From Xanthomarina spongicola (GTDB taxonomy: Bacteria > Bacteroidota > Bacteroidia > Flavobacteriales > Flavobacteriaceae): 64,000 nt of DNA. A model generated the notes under the pieces. That model saw only the letters and a list, made by a program, of their open reading frames with translations, ran no database searches and was not told the DNA's origin. The position numbers and the translations under genes were made by a program. Shown here piece after piece: positions 14,572 through 21,979 of the stretch (the first letter of the stretch is position 1; every line of letters starts with the position of its first letter). Location of the stretch: assembly GCF_003148645.1 (NCBI RefSeq), contig NZ_QGGP01000003.1:62001-126000 (forward strand), given 5' to 3'.

Positions 14572-17500
14572 ATGTATTTAATTTTCGATACTGAAACCAC
14601 TGGATTACCAAAACGTTGGGATGCACCAATTACAGATACTGATAATTGGCCAAGATGTATTCAAATTGCCTGGCAATTGCATGACGATATGGGAAACTGT
14701 ATCGATCATCAAGATTATTTAATCCAGCCAGAAGGATTTAATATTCCTTACGATGCAGAAAAAATTCATGGTATTTCTACCGAATTAGCGCATGAGCAAG
14801 GAGCTCCTTTAGCAGAAGTATTAGAGAAATTTAATGAAGCCTTAAGTAAAACAAAATTTGTAGTTGGACAAAATGTCAAATTCGACCTCAATATTATGGG
14901 AGCTGAATTTGTTAGGGAAGATATAGCTAACCAATTGCAAGAGCTACCAGTTTTAGATACCTGTACAGAACATACAGCTACACTTTGCCAGCTTCCAGGT
15001 GGACGTTATGGAAAATTCAAACTTCCTACTTTAACCGAGTTACACCAATTTCTATTTAACAAACCTTTTGCTGAAGCTCATAATGCCACAGCCGATGTGG
15101 AAGCAACCACACGTTGCTTTCTGGAATTAATTCGTCGTCAAGAATACACCAAAGAAGAGTTAGACGTTCAGCCAGATTACTTTAAGAATTTTTCTGAAGC
15201 CAATCCTAAAGAAATTCAGTTAATTGGTTTAAAGCACATAAATCTGAAAAAGGAAAGTGCTAAGATTAATCAACGCTTACAACAAGCTCAAACCAGTGAC
15301 GTTTCAGAAGCTGAATTAAAAGAAAATATCTCAGAATTAGCTGAAGTTGAGTTTGTTCATCTTCATAATCATTCTCAATTTTCAGTTTTACAATCAACTA
15401 TTAGTATTCCAGACTTAGTTGCATCAACAGCAGAACAAAACATGTCAGCCGTTGCATTGACAGATCATGCGAATATGATGGGAGCTTTTCATTTTGTAAA
15501 AGTAGTAACCAATCATAATAAAGGAATTCAGGCTAAAAATAAGGAAGCTGAAGCAAGAGGAGAAACTCCATTGTTAAAAGAAATAAAACCCATTTTAGGT
15601 TGTGAATTTTTTGTTTGTGAAGATCATTTAGACAAATCTAGAAAAGATAATGGCTATCAAATTGTATTACTTGCCAAAACAAAAAAAGGCTATCATAATC
15701 TAGCAAAACTATCATCTCATGCATATACAGACGGGTTTTATTATGTGCCAAGAATAGATAAAAAACTCATCCAACAATACAAAGAAGACCTAATAGTACT
15801 AACAGGTAATCTATATGGTGAAGTACCAAGCAAAATATTAAATATTGGTGAAAACCAAGCAGAAGAAGCTTTACTTTGGTGGAAACAGGAATTTGGCACA
15901 GATTTGTATATCGAGTTAATGCGTCACAATCAAGAAGATGAGAACCGAGTAAATCCAGTACTTATAGAGTTCTCTAAAAAACATCAGATTAAACTTGTAG
16001 CAACTAATAACACCTATTACTGCAAACAAGATGATGCCAATGCACATGATATTTTATTATGTGTAAAAGAAGGAGAGAAACAAGCGACACCTATAGGTAG
16101 AGGTCGTGGTTATCGTTACGGAATGCCAAATAAAGAATATTATTTTAAGTCTTCTGAAGAGATGAAAAATCTTTTTAAAGAGATTCCTGAAGCCATTTCA
16201 AACATTCAAGAAGTTGTTGATAAAATTGAAAACTATCAACTAGCAAGAGAAGTTTTACTGCCTAAATTCGATATACCTTCAGAATTTAAAAATGAAGATG
16301 ATTATTTAAGACATTTAACTTATGAAGGTGCTAAAAATCGTTATGAAGACTTAACAGACGAAATAAAGGAACGTATAGATTTCGAGTTAGATGTTATTAA
16401 AAACACAGGTTATCCAGGTTACTTTTTAATTGTTGAAGATTTTATTCGTGAAGCCAGAAAAATGGATGTTTCGGTTGGTCCAGGTCGTGGTTCGGCAGCT
16501 GGATCTGTTGTTGCCTATTGCTTAAAAATAACGAATATAGATCCACTTAAATATAATTTGCTTTTTGAGCGTTTTTTAAATCCAGATCGTATTAGCATGC
16601 CAGATATCGATATCGATTTCGATGATGAAGGTAGAAGTCGAGTTATGGATTATGTTATTGAAAAATATGGAAGTAATCAGGTAGCGCAGATTATTACCTA
16701 TGGTACAATGGCTGCAAAATCTTCCATTCGTGATACAGCTAGAGTGCTCGATTTACCACTTTTTGACGCAGATAGAATTGCAAAGTTAATTCCTACCATG
16801 TCTAAGCTTCATAAAATATTTGGAGCAGACGAGAAGGCATTAAAGAATATGTTTAGAACTGAGGATTTAGAAAAAGTGAATCAGCTTTTAAATATTTCAG
16901 ATGGTGAAGATCTGGAAGCAGAAACAGTAAACCTTGCAAGAATGCTTGAAGGTTCTGTTAGAAATACTGGAATTCATGCTTGTGGTGTTATTATTACACC
17001 AGACGATATTACCAAGTTCGTCCCAGTTGCAACTGCCAAAGATTCCGATTTATACGTTACCCAATTTGATAACTCAGTTGTGGAAGATGCAGGCTTGTTA
17101 AAGATGGATTTCTTGGGTTTGAAAACCTTGACTTTAATAAAAGACACGGTAAAAATTGTAAAAGCCAAACACAACATCGATCTCGATCCAGATACTTTCC
17201 CTTTAGATGATGAAAAAACCTATGAGCTTTTTCAAAAGGGAGAAACAGTTGGTGTTTTTCAATATGAATCTCCAGGTATGCAAAAGCATCTTAAAGAACT
17301 AAAACCAACAGTTTTTGAAGATTTAATTGCAATGAATGCCTTGTATCGTCCAGGTCCAATGGAATACATTCCAAGTTTTACGAGACGTAAACATGGCGAT
17401 GAAGAGATTGATTACGACCTTCCTGCTATGGAAGAATATCTTAAAGAGACCTACGGAATTACTGTTTACCAAGAGCAAGTAATGCTTTTATCTCAAAAAT

Positions 17501-18924
17501 TAGCAGGCTTTACCAAAGGTGAGGCAGATGTTCTTAGAAAAGCCATGGGTAAAAAACAGATTGCGGTTCTAGATAAAATGAAACCTCAATTTATTGAGCA
17601 AGCAGGAGAGAAAGGACATGATAAAGAGAAGCTTGAAAAAATCTGGAAAGATTGGGAAGCCTTTGCAAGTTATGCATTTAACAAATCGCATTCAACTTGT
17701 TATGCTTGGATTGCTTATCAAACAGCCTATTTAAAAGCACATTATCCTGCTGAATATATGGCAGCTGTATTATCCAATAACATGAATGATATCAAGCAAG
17801 TTACTTTCTTTATGGAGGAATGTAAACGCATGAAATTAAATGTGCTTGGTCCAGATATTAACGAATCTTACTATAAATTTTCTGTAAATCAAGATAATGC
17901 AGTTCGTTTTGGAATGGGAGCCATAAAAGGTGTTGGACATGGAGCTGTAAAAACAATTGTTAAGAATAGAAAAGAAGATGGACATTATAAATCAATTTTC
18001 GATTTTGCAAAACGTATTGATTTAAGAGCTGCAAATAAAAAGGCTTTTGAGAATTTAGCTTTGGCTGGAGGTTTTGATTGTTTTGATGATACACATAGAG
18101 CGCAATATTTTCATGATGATGGAGATGGCATCACCTTTTTGGAAAAGGCAATTAAATATGGAGCCAAACATCAGGAAAACGAAAATTCGGCTCAGGTAAG
18201 TTTGTTTGGTGAAGCTAGTAATGTACAGATTGCAGAACCATTAGTGCCTCCATGCGAGGAATGGGGAACTATGGAAAAATTAGCACGAGAAAAAGAAGTA
18301 GTAGGTATTTATATTTCTGGTCATCCTCTAGACGATTTTAAAATAGAAATGAAAACCTTTTGCAATGCCAGTTTGGCATTATTAAGAGATTTGGAGACTT
18401 TTATTAATAGAGAATTGACCTTTGGAGGTGTAGTAACAGATGTGCAACATCGTGTAAGTAAGCAAGGTAAAGGTTGGGCATTATTTACAGTAGAAGACTA
18501 TACAGATAGTTTCGAATTTAGAATTTTTGGGGAAGAATATTTAAAATTTAGACATTTCTTATTAAAGAATTCTTTTATCTATGTAAAATTATTTGTTCGA
18601 GAAGGTTGGCTAAATAGAGACACTGGAAAAAAGAGTGATCCAAGAATTCAATTTAATAATTTCCAATTATTGCATGATGTCATGGATACTTATGCTAAGA
18701 AATTATCAATTCAATTAAATATATCTGATTTAGAAGATACTCGTATTTCAAAGCTTAAAGAATTGTTTACCATGCATGCTGGGAGCCATATGCTTAATTT
18801 TGTTATTTACGATAACGAAGAGCAGATTAAAATTAACATGCCAAGCAGAAAACAAAAAGTAAAAATATCTCAAGAGCTGTTGGATGAATTAGAATTGAAT
18901 GATGTTTTTTATAAATTGAATTAA
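14572..18924 (+). CDS. dnaE: DNA polymerase III alpha subunit with fused N-terminal proofreading exonuclease
   Basis: 1450 residues. Residues 1-190 are a DEDDh 3'-5' exonuclease with Exo I FDTETTG, Exo II around VVGQNVKFDLN and Exo III HNATADVEA, so proofreading should be active. A PHP domain follows (VHLHNHSQFSVL, ALTDHANMMG). The polymerase core has GPGRGSAAGSVVAYCL and the catalytic PDIDIDFDDEGR. The C-terminal part has helix-hairpin-helix and OB-fold regions (LTFGGVVTDVQHRVSKQGKGW). This is the replicative polymerase. DnaE of many bacteria is about 1160 residues; the extra length is mainly the exonuclease. Confidence 0.95.
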   Translation: MYLIFDTETTGLPKRWDAPITDTDNWPRCIQIAWQLHDDMGNCIDHQDYLIQPEGFNIPYDAEKIHGISTELAHEQGAPLAEVLEKFNEALSKTKFVVGQNVKFDLNIMGAEFVREDIANQLQELPVLDTCTEHTATLCQLPGGRYGKFKLPTLTELHQFLFNKPFAEAHNATADVEATTRCFLELIRRQEYTKEELDVQPDYFKNFSEANPKEIQLIGLKHINLKKESAKINQRLQQAQTSDVSEAELKENISELAEVEFVHLHNHSQFSVLQSTISIPDLVASTAEQNMSAVALTDHANMMGAFHFVKVVTNHNKGIQAKNKEAEARGETPLLKEIKPILGCEFFVCEDHLDKSRKDNGYQIVLLAKTKKGYHNLAKLSSHAYTDGFYYVPRIDKKLIQQYKEDLIVLTGNLYGEVPSKILNIGENQAEEALLWWKQEFGTDLYIELMRHNQEDENRVNPVLIEFSKKHQIKLVATNNTYYCKQDDANAHDILLCVKEGEKQATPIGRGRGYRYGMPNKEYYFKSSEEMKNLFKEIPEAISNIQEVVDKIENYQLAREVLLPKFDIPSEFKNEDDYLRHLTYEGAKNRYEDLTDEIKERIDFELDVIKNTGYPGYFLIVEDFIREARKMDVSVGPGRGSAAGSVVAYCLKITNIDPLKYNLLFERFLNPDRISMPDIDIDFDDEGRSRVMDYVIEKYGSNQVAQIITYGTMAAKSSIRDTARVLDLPLFDADRIAKLIPTMSKLHKIFGADEKALKNMFRTEDLEKVNQLLNISDGEDLEAETVNLARMLEGSVRNTGIHACGVIITPDDITKFVPVATAKDSDLYVTQFDNSVVEDAGLLKMDFLGLKTLTLIKDTVKIVKAKHNIDLDPDTFPLDDEKTYELFQKGETVGVFQYESPGMQKHLKELKPTVFEDLIAMNALYRPGPMEYIPSFTRRKHGDEEIDYDLPAMEEYLKETYGITVYQEQVMLLSQKLAGFTKGEADVLRKAMGKKQIAVLDKMKPQFIEQAGEKGHDKEKLEKIWKDWEAFASYAFNKSHSTCYAWIAYQTAYLKAHYPAEYMAAVLSNNMNDIKQVTFFMEECKRMKLNVLGPDINESYYKFSVNQDNAVRFGMGAIKGVGHGAVKTIVKNRKEDGHYKSIFDFAKRIDLRAANKKAFENLALAGGFDCFDDTHRAQYFHDDGDGITFLEKAIKYGAKHQENENSAQVSLFGEASNVQIAEPLVPPCEEWGTMEKLAREKEVVGIYISGHPLDDFKIEMKTFCNASLALLRDLETFINRELTFGGVVTDVQHRVSKQGKGWALFTVEDYTDSFEFRIFGEEYLKFRHFLLKNSFIYVKLFVREGWLNRDTGKKSDPRIQFNNFQLLHDVMDTYAKKLSIQLNISDLEDTRISKLKELFTMHAGSHMLNFVIYDNEEQIKINMPSRKQKVKISQELLDELELNDVFYKLN

Positions 18925-18978
18925 TATTTTGTTGTAACTTTTTTTATTATCATATACAGATAAGTAAGATATATTATT

Positions 18979-19146
18979 ATGAAAGCATCAAAATATGTAT
19001 TGTTAGTTATTGGGCTTTTAGCAATAGCGGCTATAGTGTATAACTTATTTCAAGGCGAAGCATTTATAAATCAAATCATAACTTTAGTTTGTGGAGCTAG
19101 TTTAATTTATGGGTATTTTGAACTAGATAGATCTGAAAATAAGTAG
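18979..19146 (+). CDS. Small membrane protein, 55 residues, unknown function
   Basis: ATG 18979 to TAG 19144-19146, starting MKASKYVLLVIGLLAIAAIV. Two hydrophobic stretches (about 5-21 and 32-46) with a polar end FELDRSENK suggest two membrane helices. It lies between dnaE and trxA on the same strand, with 54 bases to dnaE. I do not recognise the family. Reality as a gene is supported by the sensible hydrophobic pattern and reading direction but not by homology seen here. Confidence 0.55.
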   Translation: MKASKYVLLVIGLLAIAAIVYNLFQGEAFINQIITLVCGASLIYGYFELDRSENK

Positions 19147-19263
19147 ATATAACCGGACTCAATAACTTTATAAGAAAAACAAATTGTCAGCTTGTAAGCT
19201 TTGGCAAAATTTTTGACTAATATTGCATAATAAACAGAAGTAGAACATATTAAATTATAGATT

Positions 19264-19581
19264 ATGGCATTAGAAATAACAGATGCAACGTTTGAAGAAA
19301 CAGTATTAAAAAGTGATAAACCAGTAATGGTAGATTTTTGGGCAGCTTGGTGTGGACCATGTAGAATGGTAGGGCCAATCATAGATGAAATAAGTAAAGA
19401 ATACGATGGGAAAGCTGTTGTAGGAAAAGTAGATGTAGATGCTAATCAAGAATTTGCTGCAAAATATGGTGTACGTAATATACCAACCGTTTTAGTATTC
19501 CAAAACGGAGAAGTTGTTGGTAGACAAGTTGGTGTAGCACAGAAAAGTGCTTATACTGAAGCTATCGATTCGCTTTTGTAA
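19264..19581 (+). CDS. trxA: Thioredoxin
   Basis: 105 residues, the normal thioredoxin length. It has the active site WCGPC (Cys30/Cys33) within MVDFWAAWCGPCRM, the buried Asp at about 24, and the cis-proline loop RNIPTVLVF. It is a cytoplasmic dithiol reductant for ribonucleotide reductase, methionine sulfoxide reductases and others. It has its own terminator at 19604. Confidence 0.97.
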   Translation: MALEITDATFEETVLKSDKPVMVDFWAAWCGPCRMVGPIIDEISKEYDGKAVVGKVDVDANQEFAAKYGVRNIPTVLVFQNGEVVGRQVGVAQKSAYTEAIDSLL

Positions 19582-19603
19582 AATACTTTCTAAAAGAAAA
19601 GAT

Positions 19604-19634
19604 AAAAGGTTTGCTTTAACGGCAAACCTTTTTT
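19604..19634 (+). terminator. Rho-independent terminator after trxA
   Basis: AAAAGGTTTGC (19604-19614) pairs with GCAAACCTTTT (19622-19632), followed by T residues. Confidence 0.85.
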
Positions 19635-19711
19635 AGTTTAGAACATTAATTTATTTATAGAAATATTGAATTCTTCTCTTTGGGAAGATGTCGCTTGCGA
19701 CAGTTGGGATA

Positions 19712-20641
19712 ATGGATTTACTACAAGAACTTAATAAAGCTGGAGGATTTAAGAACTTAGACTTACTTGCTAAGCAAGTAGTAGAAGGGTTTATTGCTGG
19801 CATGCATAAAAGTCCGTTTCATGGGTTTTCAGCAGAATTTGCAGAACATAAAATCTATAATCAAGGAGAAAGTACTAAACATATAGATTGGAAGCTATAT
19901 GCTAAAACAGATAGACTCTATACGAAAAGATACGATGAAGAAACCAATCTAAGGTGTCATTTAATTATTGACAATAGTAGCTCTATGCACTATCCAGAAT
20001 TAAAGTCTTATTCAATAGATAGTCTAAATAAAATAGCCTTTTCTGCCTTAGCATCAGCTTCATTAATGCATATTTTAAAAAAGCAGAGAGATGCTGTTGG
20101 GTTAAGTGTTTATAGCGATTCTTACGATTTTTATTCACCTGAGAAAGGAAGTGAAAGACATCATCAAATGCTTTTACATCAATTAAATAATCTTGTACTT
20201 TCGAAACCAGAAAATAAGCAAACAAAAACCTATACGTATTTACATCAAATTGCAGAAAAAATAAAAAGACGCTCTTTAATATTTTTCTTTACAGATATGT
20301 TACAAACGTCTGTTGATCAAGATAAATTATTTGATGCATTAAGGCATTTAAAACATAACAAACACGAAGTTATTCTATTTCATGTATTCGATAAAGAAAA
20401 AGAATTGTTGTTTGATTTTGATAACACGCCAAAACGTTATGTAGATGTTGAAACTGGTGAGCATATAAATTTGTATGCAGAAAACATAAAAGACACTTAT
20501 AAAATAGCTGTTAGTGATTATTTTGAAATCATTAAACTGAAATGTGCTCAATACAGGATAAAATATGTAGAAGCAGATATAACAAAAAAATTTGATAATA
20601 TCTTGACAACCTATATGATAGAGAGACAAAAGTTTGGTTAA
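19712..20641 (+). CDS. DUF58-domain protein (VWA-like)
   Basis: 309 residues from ATG 19712 (MDLLQELNKAGGF), the usual start for this group. An upstream ATG at 19688 lies inside a short repeat-like sequence (GTCGCTTGCGAC) and is rejected. The DUF58 signature YNQGESTKHIDWKLYAKTDR is followed by a VWA-like fold with a MIDAS-like DNSSS. Such proteins are usually encoded with a MoxR ATPase and act in envelope or metal-centre assembly. No MoxR gene is adjacent here. Cytoplasmic or membrane-associated location is inferred. Confidence 0.88.
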   Translation: MDLLQELNKAGGFKNLDLLAKQVVEGFIAGMHKSPFHGFSAEFAEHKIYNQGESTKHIDWKLYAKTDRLYTKRYDEETNLRCHLIIDNSSSMHYPELKSYSIDSLNKIAFSALASASLMHILKKQRDAVGLSVYSDSYDFYSPEKGSERHHQMLLHQLNNLVLSKPENKQTKTYTYLHQIAEKIKRRSLIFFFTDMLQTSVDQDKLFDALRHLKHNKHEVILFHVFDKEKELLFDFDNTPKRYVDVETGEHINLYAENIKDTYKIAVSDYFEIIKLKCAQYRIKYVEADITKKFDNILTTYMIERQKFG

Positions 20642-20672
20642 AGGAAAAAAACGAAAAAAACCTCAAAAAATA

Positions 20673-20703
20673 TTTGTGAAGTTAAAATTGCAATGTATAT
20701 TTG
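20673..20703 (+). promoter_or_regulatory. tRNA-Asp promoter
   Basis: TTTG at 20673-20676, then 19 bases, then TATATTTG at 20696-20703, a full match to the Bacteroidetes -33/-7 consensus. The tRNA starts 18 bases later. Confidence 0.8.
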
Positions 20704-20721
20704 CCCTCGCAATAAAGCAAC

Positions 20722-20795
20722 GGTCTGGTAGTTCAGTTGGTTAGAATGTCGCCCTGTCACGGCGAAGGTCGCGGGTTCGAGTCCCGTCCAGACCG
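20722..20795 (+). tRNA. tRNA-Asp (anticodon GTC)
   Basis: 74 bases. The acceptor stem GGTCTGG (20722-20728) pairs with CCAGACC (20788-20794), with discriminator G20795. The D arm is followed by anticodon stem TCGCC/GGCGA with loop CTGTCAC and anticodon GTC at 20756-20758. The T arm has GGGTTCGAGTCCC. CCA is not encoded. A terminator follows directly. Confidence 0.97.
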
Positions 20796-20800
20796 CTAAA

Positions 20801-20840
20801 ATTGCTAAAGCTCCAAGAAGTTGGAGCTTTTTTTAGCAAT
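20801..20840 (+). terminator. Terminator after tRNA-Asp
   Basis: AAAGCTCCAA (20807-20816) pairs with TTGGAGCTTT (20821-20830) around loop GAAG, followed by T residues. Outer arms ATTGCTAAA/TTTAGCAAT can extend the stem. Confidence 0.85.
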
Positions 20841-20851
20841 AAAATTTAGTT

Positions 20852-20960
20852 GTGTTGTTTTGACAGATGTAGTAGTCTGTCAATAGGTTTAAGTAGTTAA
20901 ACCAATGGAAAGCTTTCCTTTTTTCTGTATAGAAGATTGGGATGCTTTTTTGTTTTAGGG
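20852..20960 (+). repeat. Three-hairpin element, copy 1 (possible small RNA gene)
   Basis: Three consecutive hairpins are visible: TTGACAGA...TCTGTCAA with an 8-base loop, GGTTTAA-GTAG-TTAAACC, and GGAAAGCTTTCC followed by six T, which looks like a terminator. A tail AGAAGATTGGGATGC then T6 follows. A near-identical copy starts at 21106. No open frame fits either copy. It could be a duplicated small RNA or a short mobile structured repeat. Confidence 0.7.
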
Positions 20961-21105
20961 CTATTTCTAAGTAGTCAATTTATCAAGTTTCTACACCTTA
21001 AAAGGTGTCCAATTCGGTGTCAATTCACTTCTCTAAAATGCGCACCTTTTAAAAAATCAATTAGCAACTTAAAAACATAAAATTATGAATAACAGTGTAA
21101 TACAC
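20961..21105. other. Spacer between the two three-hairpin copies
   Basis: 145 bases without a credible gene. It holds one inverted repeat, ACACCTT-AA-AAGGTGT (about 20993-21008), and otherwise AT-rich sequence. I see no promoter or coding frame. Confidence 0.5.
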
Positions 21106-21234
21106 GTGTTGTTTTGACAGATGTAGTAGTCTGTCAATAGGTTTAAGTAGTTAAACCAATGGAAGCTTTCCTTTTTTCTCTTTAGAAGATTGGGATGCCT
21201 GCCTGTCGGCAGACAGGCTTTTTTGTTTTAGGGG
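21106..21234 (+). repeat. Three-hairpin element, copy 2, with an inserted palindrome
   Basis: The first 57 bases are identical to copy 1; then one A is missing (GGAAGCTTTCC keeps the hairpin) and a few bases differ before AGAAGATTGGGATGC. At 21199-21218 there are 20 extra bases absent from copy 1, holding the hairpin GCCTGTC-GGCA-GACAGGC. The end TTTTTTGTTTTAGGG matches copy 1 again. Confidence 0.75.
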
Positions 21235-21632
21235 ATTGTAACTGTATTTAATTCTGTGTAAACACATCTTTTTCAATAGATAACAAAATGTTAATTTAAT
21301 TTCAAATAACTTTATTCTTTATAAAAATTTATCAAAAAACGCATTTCATCGAACATAAATTACATTTCATCGATTAAATGTTAATTCAGACACAAGATTG
21401 ATTTATATTAGCAGTCCTTCTTAAGTCCCTAAATCGAGAAATCAGCTTAAAAGGTTAATTATTCCATTCTAGACATTTTTTGTCTATTCCCTCATGTTGT
21501 TAAAATATGTTAGTAATTTATTTATGCGCATATTTTAAAATTTAATTATCCATTTATTCCCTCAATTAAAGTTTTGCAAAAAGCAAGGCTTGTTAAACAT
21601 TAATTATTTGTATAACTATAAATTGAGCACCT
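21235..21632 (+). promoter_or_regulatory. Long leader/regulatory region before the small peptide gene
   Basis: About 400 bases without a gene. It contains a direct repeat CATTTCATCGA at 21342-21352 and 21363-21373, 21 bases apart (two helical turns). A TATATTAG at 21404-21411 is close to the -7 consensus. There is a hairpin AGACA-TTTTT-TGTCT at 21471-21485, and two copies of TATTCCCTCA at 21485 and 21555, exactly 70 bases apart. The layout suggests activator sites, a promoter and a structured leader of about 200 bases. This is inference from spacing only. Confidence 0.4.
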
Positions 21633-21824
21633 ATGAAATCCCTAACAATTACACTATTAGTAGCATTATTTTGTGTAACCGTATCTGGAGTTAACCTTAA
21701 AGATACTGAACCAACAAAAATTAGTAAAGAAAACAGCATTTCAACTGTCGATAACTTTGAATATGATTTTGGAGTTAATAGACATGTAAGAAAAGGAGGA
21801 TCTTCAGTTCCTTCAAACGGATAA
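21633..21824 (+). CDS. Small secreted peptide, 63 residues, unknown
   Basis: It has a typical signal peptide: MKSLTITLLVALFCVTVSG, then a polar mature part of about 44 residues. The end RHVRKGGSSVPSNG is basic then Gly/Ser-rich. A perfect 16-bp terminator follows within 20 bases, so it is its own transcript or the first, abundant part of the locus. A TPR sensor kinase and response regulator lie directly downstream on the same strand. It could be a secreted signal, a small envelope protein or a regulated effector; I do not recognise a family. Confidence 0.6.
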   Translation: MKSLTITLLVALFCVTVSGVNLKDTEPTKISKENSISTVDNFEYDFGVNRHVRKGGSSVPSNG

Positions 21825-21842
21825 TTTAAAAAAGTATTTTAA

Positions 21843-21884
21843 GATAAACACACCTTTTCAAAATTAAAAGGTGTGTTTATCTTT
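21843..21884 (+). terminator. Terminator between peptide and sensor kinase
   Basis: GATAAACACACCTTTT (21843-21858) pairs perfectly with AAAAGGTGTGTTTATC (21866-21881) around a seven-base loop. The T tail is weak (TTTACTTTA), so read-through into the kinase is possible. Confidence 0.75.
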
Positions 21885-21979
21885 ACTTTATGTTGATTAT
21901 TATTTAATCAATATATTCAATACATTAGACTCATGTCATAAAATATTTTAAATTTGAATGACTTTGAAATAAAAATGTA

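Noticed and set aside
14572-15150. Separate dnaQ-like proofreading gene before dnaE
   Set aside because: The exonuclease domain is in the same uninterrupted frame as the polymerase, so it is a fusion and not a separate gene.
20852-21234. Direct repeats downstream of tRNA-Asp as attL/attR of an integrated element
   Set aside because: Only 145 bases lie between the copies, with no integrase or cargo, and the repeats do not include the tRNA 3' end. Duplication of a structured unit explains them better.
21342-21373. Repeated CATTTCATCGA as the start of a CRISPR array
   Set aside because: Only two short copies, 10 bases between them, no further units and no cas genes in the window.
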